From contig NZ_JMIH01000014.1 in assembly GCF_000714815.1 (NCBI RefSeq), forward strand, positions 124,001 through 188,000: a stretch of 64,000 nt of DNA. Direction: 5' to 3'. This DNA comes from Anditalea andensis (GTDB taxonomy: Bacteria; Bacteroidota; Bacteroidia; Cytophagales; Cyclobacteriaceae). Positions 21,301-29,531 of the stretch are shown piece by piece. The notes under the pieces are model-generated. The model saw nothing but the letters and a program-made list of their open reading frames with translations. It was not told where the DNA came from and did not search any database. The first letter of the stretch is position 1; each line of letters starts with the position of its first letter. The position numbers and the translations under genes are program-made.

Positions 21301-21664
21301 GTTTGGAAAAAAATGTCTGTCCATCTACTGTATATTCATCAGTATTTAAATTAAGGTTACTCTGAAGCAGGTCCTCTCTTGAATTATATATAAAAACTTT
21401 AGGTTTGGTATAGGCCACATAGCCTATCATCTGGGTAATCCTATCAAATTCTGCCTCAAGATAATCTATGGCCATGCGGGCATTGGCCTGGCCGCCATCA
21501 TAATAATATACTTCAAAGTTATTTGAACTATAGAAAGACCATTCCATATTTTTATGCTGGATCCGGTTTTTACCAAACCGCTCCCTATCAAACTGTGCAC
21601 TTGCCTGTGGTATAACGCCTATAAAAAGCACAGCAATCAATCCTAGCAGTAATCTTTGCTTCAT
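18329..21664 (-). CDS. Peptidase-like / TolB-like propeller / outer-membrane barrel fusion protein
   Basis: This 1111-residue exported protein has a signal peptide (about 1-23) and three recognisable parts. Residues about 35-290 resemble the peptidase MA (gluzincin) fold, with PAWFISGAARYL in place of the usual PxWFxEGxAxY and no HExxH visible. Residues about 295-600 are a TolB/WD40-like beta-propeller with repeats such as DIKFSPDGKNLAYV and DMDFSPNGRNILMS. The last 370 residues form a BamA/TamA-like beta-barrel ending in aromatic YVTLGYNF. It should sit in the outer membrane with a periplasmic propeller. Function is unknown; it is sometimes annotated as a TolB-like translocation protein. It lies between an FAD oxidoreductase gene and the YicC gene, with short gaps. 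Confidence 0.82.
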   Translation of the reverse strand: MKQRLLLGLIAVLFIGVIPQASAQFDRERFGKNRIQHKNMEWSFYSSNNFEVYYYDGGQANARMAIDYLEAEFDRITQMIGYVAYTKPKVFIYNSREDLLQSNLNLNTDEYTVDGQTFFSKLLAEVPYPGEWPAFKEELIYGVSRSIIEEMLYGSTIADAFQSNLINSFPAWFISGAARYLAKGWDREMDDFVRHYLLDNAKPRLYRLREDEAELVGQSIWNFIVEKYGKRYISSILNLSRINRNEENSIANTIGVNYRTFSEQWRAYYVTLNEPVMSSFKSINENNVIATTRPRRQGFINDIKFSPDGKNLAYVINSNGKYRLVIRDLQDNRERVIYRGGFNADDQEPNFTSPVIAWRDTSSIAIATFKRGITTLRLRSIDGGGSDKIFLRNITQIMDMDFSPNGRNILMSAISNGRRDIYTLNLRGQGRRLTNDVFDNITPAFLNDSTIIFSSNRVDLPDTVMNSRIFDVQQLPQYYNLFKMEVGDSIVTTRLTNANTRNYRPRVLNRNFILHLSDQSGIMNVSRYGLGSTVSSQVSAFNKSIVAFDYSQQTGRWAYAVQDGIQNKLVVEQFPNLDQFTPSTPRVQVTQAKQLNQRISTRRERRPTAPEPAPDPEDVPIADQTRVDTTLNINLEEVLGISVDASDTIPSRTGTIATDKLRFERRGGIDTENYVFDTIPDLTVRPSRLAGAGRSSVLEAYRQQTLQKRVTGPTTYVPRFIASSLNTSFVVDPLRGFGISLNAEMTDLLDNHSFTGGIMAALDFSSGSDVFFEYEYRKQRIDVRARFDRRALMWSEGTDTYQRYVLTKAELGFSYPFTVNTRLYAAPFFAQTQYFNLNPDSVIRGGEGPDNRLDIKYAGGRAEIVIDRTQQLGLYLEQGFKGKIGYVHYQGLSASERSFSNAYMDFRNYQKISKNITLATRLFAGSFFGNNPQSYLVGGMDNWLFNRFHQPPPNRPEASPVRNPTGIENSDILFAEFVDLRGYDYDEIRGNNVVTFTAELRIPLFSYLSRGNIASNFIKNFQLVGFYDAGSSWSEAPPWERVNDQNTEVIDTEGSPFRITLNNFNNPWLQSYGAGLRTVLLNYYVKFDVARPIRNYAVEKPRFYVTLGYNF

Positions 21665-21685
21665 GTATATAAGGTAAACTATGTC

Positions 21686-22738
21686 TTAAATATACTTAAA
21701 AAAACGACTTATATTAACATCTTTTTCCACTTCCTTGTCAAAAATCAAAAGATCCCTCATTTGCAAACTATAATAGGGAGCCAATGAAACGCCCTTGGCA
21801 CCGAGACCATTGAAGATATAAACGTTTCTATAATCAGGATGTTTTCCTAAAATCGGTTTTCTATCTCTAGTAGCGGGCCTTATTCCGGTGGCATGTTCTA
21901 TTATTGTATTTTCAGGTATTTTGATCAGCTTTTCATATTTTTCTAGTATCTCTTTTTTGGCCCTTTCTGTAGGGCCTTGATCTAGGTCATCCCAACTGTA
22001 TGTAGACCCAACCCGGTGTGTACCATTGGGTAATGTAATACGAAAAACTCCCCGGTTTATTATTTCTTTAGGAATAAATGGCTGCTTTAATACCAAAATT
22101 TCCCCTTTGACCGGAGCAAAAGGGAGCTTTTCAAAAAACCTGCTTTTCATAGCTCCCAAGCCATTAGTATAAACTATAGCACCTGCCTTTATATCTTTGT
22201 ATAATACACCATCTTCCCGTATCCTAAGCAGATCTTCCTGAAAAGCATCATCCAAAAGAACCCGCTCCCCGATCAGTTTTTGCTGATAGGCATCCAGCAA
22301 GGTATTGATATCTACGTATCCTGAATTCTTTAGCAAAACTCCTCCATAAGAATCATTTACTTCCTGATAGTAAGACTTTGTTCTGATTTCTTCAATATAG
22401 TCCTCAAAATTATCTTCACTGCTATAACCCATCCATTCATTTTGTTCTTCTATGGACAAAAAAGGTCTATATATAGCAGTGGGATATAGGATTTTTACTC
22501 CAAGTTCCTTTTCCAATTCTTGGTAAAGCCTTTCTATTTCTGGGAAAATTTTATCCGCATTCCATGTTTTAACCAATTTTTTGCCAGTGATCGGATTATA
22601 AAGTCCAGCAGCAATCCTGCTGCTTTTATTTTCTTTAGCTAGGTCTATTATACCTACTTGTTTGCCTGCTGATCTGAGCCGATGCGCGAGGATCGTCCCC
22701 GCTAAGCCCTGTCCTATGAGTAAAAAATCTACTTCCAT
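21686..22738 (-). CDS. FAD-dependent oxidoreductase, DAO family
   Basis: The protein (about 350 residues) opens with a dinucleotide-binding GxGxxG motif (IGQGLAGT) and contains ATGIRPATRDRKPILG and the C-terminal FNGLGAKGVSLAP, typical of D-amino-acid oxidase/glycine oxidase-like flavoproteins. The substrate cannot be told from sequence. I use the ATG at 22738; a TTG two codons upstream (22744) is also possible. It is the first gene of the operon with the propeller/barrel gene (21 bp downstream) and the YicC gene, and is divergent from the MBL gene with a 57-bp shared upstream gap. Confidence 0.82.
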   Translation of the reverse strand: MEVDFLLIGQGLAGTILAHRLRSAGKQVGIIDLAKENKSSRIAAGLYNPITGKKLVKTWNADKIFPEIERLYQELEKELGVKILYPTAIYRPFLSIEEQNEWMGYSSEDNFEDYIEEIRTKSYYQEVNDSYGGVLLKNSGYVDINTLLDAYQQKLIGERVLLDDAFQEDLLRIREDGVLYKDIKAGAIVYTNGLGAMKSRFFEKLPFAPVKGEILVLKQPFIPKEIINRGVFRITLPNGTHRVGSTYSWDDLDQGPTERAKKEILEKYEKLIKIPENTIIEHATGIRPATRDRKPILGKHPDYRNVYIFNGLGAKGVSLAPYYSLQMRDLLIFDKEVEKDVNISRFFKYI

Positions 22739-22795
22739 ACCCAAAAATAAATTCTTTATTCGTTATTTTGGGTTTATATCTTAAATCATTGCCAA

Positions 22796-23449
22796 ATGCT
22801 GGAAATAAAATCATTTACTTTTAATCCATTTATGGAAAATACCTATGTCCTCTATGACGAATCCAGGGAAGCGGTGATCATAGACCCAGGTTGCTATGAG
22901 CAAAAAGAAAAAGATTTACTTACTGCTTATATCAAAAGCAAAGCGCTAAAAGTAGTAAAGCTACTCAACACCCACTGCCATATAGACCATGTTTTGGGAA
23001 ATGCCTTTATCAAAAGGCACTATAAGGTAGACCTTTATCTCCATGAAGAGGATGCCCCTGTACTTAAATCAGTGGAAACCTATGCCGGCAATTATGGATT
23101 CCAGCAGTATGAAAGTTCCAAGGAAGATCACTACCTTCAAGATGGAGAAAGGCTATCCTTTGGAAACACATCCCTGAAAATCATCTGGGTCCCCGGACAC
23201 GCTCCTGGACATGTGATTTTTTACCATGAAGAAAGCCTTAACTGTATAGGGGGAGACACTCTTTTTGAAGGCAGTATAGGAAGAACCGACCTTCCCGGCG
23301 GTGATCATCAGACGCTTTTGGATGCCATTAAAAACCGCATGTTTACCTTGCCAGATGAAGTAGTAGTCCATCCTGGACATGGCCCCATTACCACTATAGG
23401 TATGGAAAAAATCAACAACCCTTTTGTAGGTAAAAACGCCTCATTTTGA
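22796..23449 (+). CDS. MBL-fold (glyoxalase II-like) hydrolase
   Basis: This 217-residue metallo-beta-lactamase-fold protein carries the metal-binding THCHIDH motif (H60, H62, D64, H65), GHAPGH and the late HPGHGP. Together with the YEQ region and length, it matches the single-domain glyoxalase II-like hydrolases. Exact substrate (a thioester such as a glutathione analogue adduct, or a persulfide) is not determined. Its stop overlaps the start of pssA (TTGA), implying translational coupling with phospholipid synthesis. Confidence 0.88.
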   Translation: MLEIKSFTFNPFMENTYVLYDESREAVIIDPGCYEQKEKDLLTAYIKSKALKVVKLLNTHCHIDHVLGNAFIKRHYKVDLYLHEEDAPVLKSVETYAGNYGFQQYESSKEDHYLQDGERLSFGNTSLKIIWVPGHAPGHVIFYHEESLNCIGGDTLFEGSIGRTDLPGGDHQTLLDAIKNRMFTLPDEVVVHPGHGPITTIGMEKINNPFVGKNASF

Positions 23450-24147
23450 ACATTATCAGACATATTCCCAATACCCTTACCTGCCTTAACCTAATCTCAG
23501 GTATGGCAGGTATTTATTTTGTGCTGGAAGGCCATATTTACTATGGAGCCTATTTTATCCTTTTGGCGGCATTTTTTGATTTCTTTGATGGGTTTGCAGC
23601 AAGAATGCTGAAGGTAAGCAGCGATATAGGAAAAGAACTGGACTCACTTGCAGACCTCGTTACATTTGGTGTTTTGCCTGCCTTTATCATATTTAAAATG
23701 ATGATGGATATAAATAATGAAAGCTATCTGCCCTTCATTACGTTTTTGATTGGAGTATTCTCTGCGATCCGATTGGCAAAATTCAATGTGGACACCCGGC
23801 AAACGGAAAGATTTATAGGGCTGCCTACCCCAGCCAATGCTTTGCTCCTTTCCGCGCTGCCCTTTACGGCACTTCATGTAGAATGGGTGGCGGATTTACT
23901 CATCAATAACTATTTTCTTGCTGGATTATCAGTGGTGATGTCTTTACTTTTAGTAGCTGAAATCCCCCTGATTGCCCTGAAATTTAAAAATTTTGGGGTT
24001 AAGGATAACATCTATAGGTACCTTGTTCTGCTTATTTCTATTGTTTCTGTATTATGGTTAGGACTAGGGGGGATACCCTTGGTAATCATTTCTTATGTGG
24101 GGCTTTCATTAATAGAAAACGCCATTTTAAAGAATACACAGGGCTAA
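23446..24147 (+). CDS. pssA: CDP-diacylglycerol-serine O-phosphatidyltransferase
   Basis: This 233-residue inner-membrane enzyme makes phosphatidylserine from CDP-diacylglycerol and serine, the precursor of phosphatidylethanolamine. The CDP-alcohol phosphotransferase signature D-x2-DG-x2-AR-x8-G-x3-D-x3-D is complete (D45, D48, G49, A52, R53, G62, D66, D70). Around six hydrophobic helices follow. The start is a TTG at 23446 overlapping the stop of the MBL gene; the reading frame has no earlier start outside that gene. No psd gene is nearby. Confidence 0.92.
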   Translation: MNIIRHIPNTLTCLNLISGMAGIYFVLEGHIYYGAYFILLAAFFDFFDGFAARMLKVSSDIGKELDSLADLVTFGVLPAFIIFKMMMDINNESYLPFITFLIGVFSAIRLAKFNVDTRQTERFIGLPTPANALLLSALPFTALHVEWVADLLINNYFLAGLSVVMSLLLVAEIPLIALKFKNFGVKDNIYRYLVLLISIVSVLWLGLGGIPLVIISYVGLSLIENAILKNTQG

Positions 24148-24471
24148 GTGAGATGATAAGGTTTCTGAACCAGATACTATCAGGGCGGATAAATTCAACC
24201 CAGTAGCTATAGCAATTATAAATAATAAGCCCGTCTCTTCGTATATGAAGAAAACTTCACCTGAACTTAAAAAATTTTAATATATTGGGAAGTGAAATAT
24301 CTAAAGTGGCAATACGTTATCCAGAAGCTTACGCGCTTAGGGATGGTAGGCAATTGATTTTTTACAGAGCAAAACTAAATATCCGGCGAAAGGGACTTAT
24401 ATTTACGAACTAGTGCTTCGGTCAGAAGCAGATGGCGGCTAGGACCGAAAGAGCGGGAAACTACTTATTCA
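24148..24471 (+). other. 324-bp gap upstream of porV, no gene
   Basis: No convincing reading frame or RNA gene is present; all frames are broken by stops. The last 60 bp hold two overlapping hairpins (see the separate entry). No TAnnTTTG promoter match was found. Confidence 0.6.
24415..24449 (+). promoter_or_regulatory. Overlapping alternative hairpins in the porV leader
   Basis: GCTTC (24415-24419) can pair with GAAGC (24425-24429), while the overlapping TTCGGTC (24417-24423) can pair with GACCGAA (24443-24449). The two stems share bases and cannot form together. The element ends 22 bp before the porV start. A regulatory role is only a suggestion. Confidence 0.35.
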
Positions 24472-25683
24472 ATGAAAATAAAGGGAAATTATTTAAAGCA
24501 ATTATTTTTTCTATCCATTGTAGGTTTAACGACCACGACTACTTTTGGCCAAAATTCAGTATTTCTATCTGGTCAGGACAGAAATCGCAGACCTATCACT
24601 ACAGCTGTACCATTCTTGAATTTCGCTCCTGACAGCCGGCATTCAGGTATGGGTGACGTAGGAGTAGCTACTTCTCCCGATGCCAATTCAGCACACTGGA
24701 ATGCTGCAAAGCTGGCATTTATTGAAAGTGATATGGGATTTTCTCTTTCCTACTCCCCCTGGCTGGGAAGACTGGTACCTGACATGTCTTTAAATTACCT
24801 GGCAGGATATAAGAGAATCGATGCCGTTTCAGCATTTGGTTTTGATCTTCGCTATTTTAATATGGGTGAAATCATATTAACAGATCTTTGGGGAAATGAG
24901 TTAGGTGAATTTACACCAAGGGATATTGCCATCGGGGGGACCTATTCCCGGCAGTTATCGCAAAATCTATCGCTAGGTATCTCAGCAAGATTCATACATT
25001 CAAATCTCTCAGGATATGTAGGAGCAGGAGGAGGTAATGAAGGCCGACCTGGTGTAAGTGTAGGGACAGATATAGGCATATATTATAGAAAAGAAGTAGA
25101 AATAGCCGGAAAAGAAGCTTTGTGGTCATGGGGAGCAAATATCTCTAACATAGGCCCTAAAATCACTTACAATAGTGTTGATGACCTGGATTACATTCCC
25201 ACTAATTTCAGATTGGGAACAGCTTTAGAAATCCCTTTAGATGAAATGAACAGGTTGACCATAGCCCTGGATGTGAATAAATTAATGGTCCCTACCCCGC
25301 CTATATATCAGCGGGATGAATTTGGAAACCTGATACTTGACAATCAGGGCAACCCCAGCATCCAAGCAGGAAGAGACCCCAACAGACCTTTGATCGACGG
25401 CATGTTTACTTCATTTGCAGATGCTCCCGGAGGATTTAGGGAAGAACTCCAAGAATATATGATATCTATAGGCGCAGAATATGCCTATGATAATAAATTC
25501 ATGGTCAGGACCGGCTACTTTTATGAAAACATAAACAAGGGAGGCAGAAGATACTTTACGATGGGCGTAGGTTTCAGACACCAGCGTTTTGGCTTTGATT
25601 TCTCCTATTTAGTACCCCAGGTGCAGAACCATCCCTTAGCAGAAACATTAAGATTTTCATTAGTATATAATATTCCTAGATAA
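24472..25683 (+). CDS. porV: PorV, outer-membrane protein of type IX secretion
   Basis: The 403-residue protein has a signal peptide (about 1-26) and a FadL-like barrel with the PorV hallmarks: AVPFLNFAPDSRHSGMGDVG near the N-terminus, SAHWNAAKLAF, and an aromatic C-terminus. PorV (LptO) binds the C-terminal domains of T9SS cargo, releases them from the SprA pore and delivers them to the PorU sortase at the cell surface. porU, usually the upstream neighbour, is absent; pssA is upstream instead. The stop codon shares its last base with the start of the M16-like gene (TAATG), so the pair is tightly coupled. Confidence 0.9.
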   Translation: MKIKGNYLKQLFFLSIVGLTTTTTFGQNSVFLSGQDRNRRPITTAVPFLNFAPDSRHSGMGDVGVATSPDANSAHWNAAKLAFIESDMGFSLSYSPWLGRLVPDMSLNYLAGYKRIDAVSAFGFDLRYFNMGEIILTDLWGNELGEFTPRDIAIGGTYSRQLSQNLSLGISARFIHSNLSGYVGAGGGNEGRPGVSVGTDIGIYYRKEVEIAGKEALWSWGANISNIGPKITYNSVDDLDYIPTNFRLGTALEIPLDEMNRLTIALDVNKLMVPTPPIYQRDEFGNLILDNQGNPSIQAGRDPNRPLIDGMFTSFADAPGGFREELQEYMISIGAEYAYDNKFMVRTGYFYENINKGGRRYFTMGVGFRHQRFGFDFSYLVPQVQNHPLAETLRFSLVYNIPR

Positions 25684-26954
25684 TGGCCCTAGACAGGACT
25701 ACCGCACCCGAATTTTTAATCCCTGAAAATATAACATTAATACCTCCAATTAAAAGGATGCTCAAAAATGGAGTGGCCCTTTACTTTATCAAAACACCTC
25801 AACTAGATGCAGTAAAAATGGAATTGGTCACTGAGGCCAATAAGCACCTCCTACAAAAAGAAAAAGCACTGGTACCCTTTTTTATGATGCACATGCTGTT
25901 AGAGGGCACTAAAGAAATGAAGTCAGAAGTCATAGATGATTTTTTTGACCATTACGCATCAGAAGTAGACGTGATCAGTTCATTTGAGCAGAGCGGCATG
26001 TCCCTGCTGACCACCAAGAAGCATTTTAAAAATGTTTTGCCGGTGTTCAGAACATTGTTTACTGATGCAGTATTTCCCGAAAAGGAACTGGCCAAAAGAA
26101 AATCACAGAAAGAACTGACTATCTCCATTCAAAAAACCGAAAATGGTGCAAGGGCAAATCAACTGTACCGAAAGGGACTCTTTGGCACGGATCACCCCTA
26201 TGGGTTTATCGCAGATGAAGACGATGTCAGAAATGTAAGCAGAGAAGACCTTGTAGATTTTTATGATAAATTCTTTATGGTCAACCCTGAAATATTTATA
26301 ACAGGAAATCTGGAGGAGAATGAACTTGATCTCGTGTCAAATTTATTTGGCAATATACCTACCTTAAATTTAGAAGACATTCTTCCTGACTTTACCATTT
26401 CTCCCGAAAAGCGTATTTCCGAACTGAAAGAGAAATCTGTTCAATCATCCATCCGACTTGGTAAACACCTTATACCAAAGGACCATAAGGACTATCATGC
26501 TTTGGTACTGTTCAACACCATACTGGGAGGATACTTTGGTAGCAGGCTGATCAAAAATATCAGGGAAGATAAAGGTCACACCTATGGCATCCATAGCTCA
26601 ATAGGCAGTCTGCGGCTTTCTGATTACTGGATAGTAATGGCGGATGTACAAAAAGGTTTTGCCGATGTCGTTATAGAAGAAGTTTATAAGGAAATAGAAT
26701 TATTACAAAATGAACCCGTAGGCGAAGATGAATTGGAAACCGTAAGGAACTACATGATCGGCCATTTCATGTCCAATTTCAGTTCGCCATTTGATCTGAT
26801 CAATAGGTTCAAAAACATCCACCAAGCCGGTATGGAATATAGTTTTTATCAAGAGCAATTGGATTATATCCGCACTTTCAAAGCAGAAGATATCCAATAT
26901 ATAGCCCAAACATATTTTAATAGGGAGAGTATCTTTGAAGTAGTGGTAGGGTAA
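25683..26954 (+). CDS. M16 family peptidase-like protein lacking the HxxEH motif
   Basis: This 423-residue protein aligns by eye with M16B (insulinase/MPP-like) peptidases: an N-terminal half with the MLLEGTKEMKS segment and a C-terminal half with NIREDKGHTYGI. The zinc motif HxxEH, expected at residues 66-70, reads FFMMH, so two of three key residues are gone; the R and Y of the C-terminal half are kept. In two-subunit M16B enzymes the non-catalytic partner looks like this. No HxxEH partner is adjacent. No signal peptide is evident, so it is predicted to be cytoplasmic. It overlaps porV by one base. Confidence 0.85.
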   Translation: MALDRTTAPEFLIPENITLIPPIKRMLKNGVALYFIKTPQLDAVKMELVTEANKHLLQKEKALVPFFMMHMLLEGTKEMKSEVIDDFFDHYASEVDVISSFEQSGMSLLTTKKHFKNVLPVFRTLFTDAVFPEKELAKRKSQKELTISIQKTENGARANQLYRKGLFGTDHPYGFIADEDDVRNVSREDLVDFYDKFFMVNPEIFITGNLEENELDLVSNLFGNIPTLNLEDILPDFTISPEKRISELKEKSVQSSIRLGKHLIPKDHKDYHALVLFNTILGGYFGSRLIKNIREDKGHTYGIHSSIGSLRLSDYWIVMADVQKGFADVVIEEVYKEIELLQNEPVGEDELETVRNYMIGHFMSNFSSPFDLINRFKNIHQAGMEYSFYQEQLDYIRTFKAEDIQYIAQTYFNRESIFEVVVG

Positions 26955-26963
26955 AAAGACATC

Positions 26964-27923
26964 TTATTTCTTCCGCAACTTTCTCAGGCTAGGATATATA
27001 CTGGAGATATCAATGGCTAAGCTATACCAGATGCTGAAAATTCTCAATTTAAGTGATCGAGGCAATAGCTCTCTGGCTATATCCAAAAACCCCTTCGCTA
27101 TATCAAAATTAGCCGAGCCCAAAGCATGGAATGCTTCGTACATGACCCTTTTATAAAGTGCCAAATTTTCAATATCGGTTTGGTTCATCTGCTTTATTTT
27201 TTGACACACCCGCAGTGTACTTCCCAATAATGAGGAAGCACGGTTACTATACTGGGATGCTGAAAAGGAAGATGGTAGTATCCTTTTCTTCACACCTACA
27301 TGAGGGTTATAACAAAAGGGATATTGCCTAGATAACCGGCAAAGTATGTCAAAATCCTCGTAAACCAATGCTCCATCATATCCGCCTTCGCTTTTCAAAT
27401 GATCCGCCCTAAAAACCAATGTCACTGTACTGATGCAATAGTGGGCAATGACCGATTCATATACATAGCCAAACCTATGAATTGGAGGTCCGAATTTATT
27501 CATCTCATAAAACTTTTTTTGTTCATCAGCCTCTTCAACTTCTGCATCAGAAAAGCAGACAGCTGCCTGTGGATATTTATATAAGGTGACCAAAGAAGCT
27601 TCGATATGACCTGGTAATAAGACATCGTCTCCAGATAGATCTATAATAAAGGCTCCGCATGACTCAAATAGGGCATCATTAAAGGATGAGCAGTAATTTA
27701 TGGTTTGATCCCGAATGATGACTTTAATATCTAATTCGCTATTGGACATAACCCACTTTTCTATTTGAACCCGGCTATTATCCTGACTGCCATTATCTAT
27801 TATAAATATTTCCAAATTGGTATGGCTTTGATCTTTGACACTATCCAAAGCTTCCTTTACAAAGGCTTCATGATTATAAACCGTACAGATCACCGTAACT
27901 ATATGGGAAGATATGTGCTTCAA
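26964..27923 (-). CDS. Family 2 glycosyltransferase
   Basis: The 319-residue protein has the GT-A fold start HIVTVICTVYNHEAFVKEAL, followed by IFIIDNGSQDNS and the metal-binding DLSGDDVL segment, and the later acceptor-side region with VYEDFDIL. Such enzymes transfer a sugar from a nucleotide-sugar donor, typically during polysaccharide or glycoprotein glycan assembly at the cytoplasmic side of the membrane. The donor and acceptor are unknown, and there is no glycan cluster around it. The start is probably a TTG at 27923, since no ATG lies close to the first beta strand. It converges with the M16-like gene, leaving only 9 bp. Confidence 0.87.
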   Translation of the reverse strand: MKHISSHIVTVICTVYNHEAFVKEALDSVKDQSHTNLEIFIIDNGSQDNSRVQIEKWVMSNSELDIKVIIRDQTINYCSSFNDALFESCGAFIIDLSGDDVLLPGHIEASLVTLYKYPQAAVCFSDAEVEEADEQKKFYEMNKFGPPIHRFGYVYESVIAHYCISTVTLVFRADHLKSEGGYDGALVYEDFDILCRLSRQYPFCYNPHVGVKKRILPSSFSASQYSNRASSLLGSTLRVCQKIKQMNQTDIENLALYKRVMYEAFHALGSANFDIAKGFLDIARELLPRSLKLRIFSIWYSLAIDISSIYPSLRKLRKK

Positions 27924-28051
27924 AATATTTAATATAGATTATCAGGATTACTTTCTAAAATACAGGAAAATCAGGGTTACTTGATTTCTAATTTCCTTAT
28001 ATTGCTCACAGGAACATTACACCCATAAAATAAACCTATTTTTAGGCATTC

Positions 28052-28942
28052 ATGATTTACCTTCTGCTATGTATTTTATCCAATGTACTAATTTTTGTAG
28101 TCTTTAGGATATATCCTAAATATAGGATCAATACCCTGCAGGCCATTGTAATGAATTATCTATTTTGTGTGCTCACCGGTGTAGTTTTTTATTCATCCAC
28201 TTTAGCAGCATATATACATCAAGTAGACTATTTTCCAGCGTGGGGATATATTGCATTGTTTCTAAGCTTTGCATTTATTCTTACGTTCTTGCTGATGGCC
28301 CATACCACCCAGCGGATGGGCATCACAGTGGCCACCATTGCCTCAAAGCTATCGCTGGTAATCCCGGTATCGTTTAGTTTATTGCTTTTTTCCAGAGGAC
28401 ATACCGAGCTTTCCCCCATAAATTCTGTAGGGATACTATTGGCTTTAGTAGCTATCGTTTTGGCTTCATTTCAACCCAAGTTAAGTAAAATAAAAAATTT
28501 CCGGAAAAAAGACCATCCTCTGATACTTCCTATAGGCGTCTTTTTATTAGGGGGCACAATAGACACATTGATCAACTTTGCCAACTTAAAGTATCTCCAG
28601 CAGGGGGAAGACGCCATATTCGTAATCAGTATTTTCATTTTGACATTTATTTGGGGAGTGATCTGGTTATTGATCAAGGGGAATGGCCTGCAGAACAGAT
28701 CATTGTATGGCGGTCTTTTACTGGGTGTGCCCAATTTTTTTTCTATGATATTCTTATTAAAAAGCCTCGATACATTTGATAGCAATGGGGCACTGATTTA
28801 CCCTTTGGTCAATATCGGTATCATACTGGGAGGATCCCTGGTATCTGTATGTATATTCCATGACAGACTTATGAAGATCAATTATCTCGGTGTATTTTTG
28901 GCTTTGGTATCTTTAATTCTAATCAGCTGGACAAATGAATGA
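28052..28942 (+). CDS. EamA/DMT-family transporter
   Basis: This 296-residue protein has about ten predicted transmembrane helices in two related halves, the pattern of drug/metabolite transporters (EamA). Landmarks include GITVATIASKLSLVIPV in the first half and the short polar connection around residues 155-160. The transported molecule is unknown. The last eight bases overlap the start of the YigZ gene, suggesting co-translation. The 128-bp upstream gap is shared with the divergent glycosyltransferase gene. Confidence 0.8.
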   Translation: MIYLLLCILSNVLIFVVFRIYPKYRINTLQAIVMNYLFCVLTGVVFYSSTLAAYIHQVDYFPAWGYIALFLSFAFILTFLLMAHTTQRMGITVATIASKLSLVIPVSFSLLLFSRGHTELSPINSVGILLALVAIVLASFQPKLSKIKNFRKKDHPLILPIGVFLLGGTIDTLINFANLKYLQQGEDAIFVISIFILTFIWGVIWLLIKGNGLQNRSLYGGLLLGVPNFFSMIFLLKSLDTFDSNGALIYPLVNIGIILGGSLVSVCIFHDRLMKINYLGVFLALVSLILISWTNE

Positions 28943-29531
28943 CACTTTTCTTACCCTTAAAGAAGCGTCAGAGGGTCTTTATAAAGAGAAAGGAAGCAAG
29001 TTCCTAGCCTTTGCGTTTCCTGTAAGTGACGATCACGAAATTAAGGAAAAGCTGGATACGCTTAGAAAAAAATATTATGATGCCAGGCACCATTGCTATG
29101 CCTATATGCTAGGGAAGGATAAAGAAAATTATAGGACCAATGATGATGGAGAACCTAATCACAGTGCAGGTGATCCTATTTTGGGACAAATCAGGTCTAA
29201 GGACCTTACCAATGTACTCATCGTAGTGGTCAGGTATTTTGGTGGTACTAAATTAGGGGTGGGTGGGCTGATCAATGCTTATAAAACTGCGGCAGCCGAA
29301 GCCATCCAGGCCAATGAAATCATCACAGAAATGGTGACTAAAAATATCAGGTTTACTTTTGACTATCTTGATATGAATGAGGTCATGAGGCTGATCAAAG
29401 AATATGATCTGGAGATAAAAAAACAAGAGTTCGACAATACCTGTACTATGACCATAAGGGTAAGGGAAGCCAATTTCGACAAGTTTATGGAACGTCTCAT
29501 AGAAATCTCATCGGCTAATATCCTCAATTGA
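28935..29531 (+). CDS. YigZ/IMPACT family protein
   Basis: The 198-residue protein combines an N-terminal UPF0029 (IMPACT) domain, marked by KKYYDARHHCYAY, DGEPNHSAGDPIL and VVRYFGGTKLGVGGL, with a C-terminal ferredoxin-like DUF1949 domain. Proteins of this family have been linked to translation control by their eukaryotic homologue IMPACT, but the bacterial function is not settled. Length and order are standard. It overlaps the EamA gene by eight bases and converges with the exonuclease gene over a 146-bp gap in which I see no clear terminator. Confidence 0.9.
   Translation: MNDTFLTLKEASEGLYKEKGSKFLAFAFPVSDDHEIKEKLDTLRKKYYDARHHCYAYMLGKDKENYRTNDDGEPNHSAGDPILGQIRSKDLTNVLIVVVRYFGGTKLGVGGLINAYKTAAAEAIQANEIITEMVTKNIRFTFDYLDMNEVMRLIKEYDLEIKKQEFDNTCTMTIRVREANFDKFMERLIEISSANILN

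Noticed and set aside
24148-24471. A possible tRNA or small stable RNA upstream of porV
   Set aside because: No cloverleaf or TPsiC-like segment can be drawn; only two short hairpins are present.
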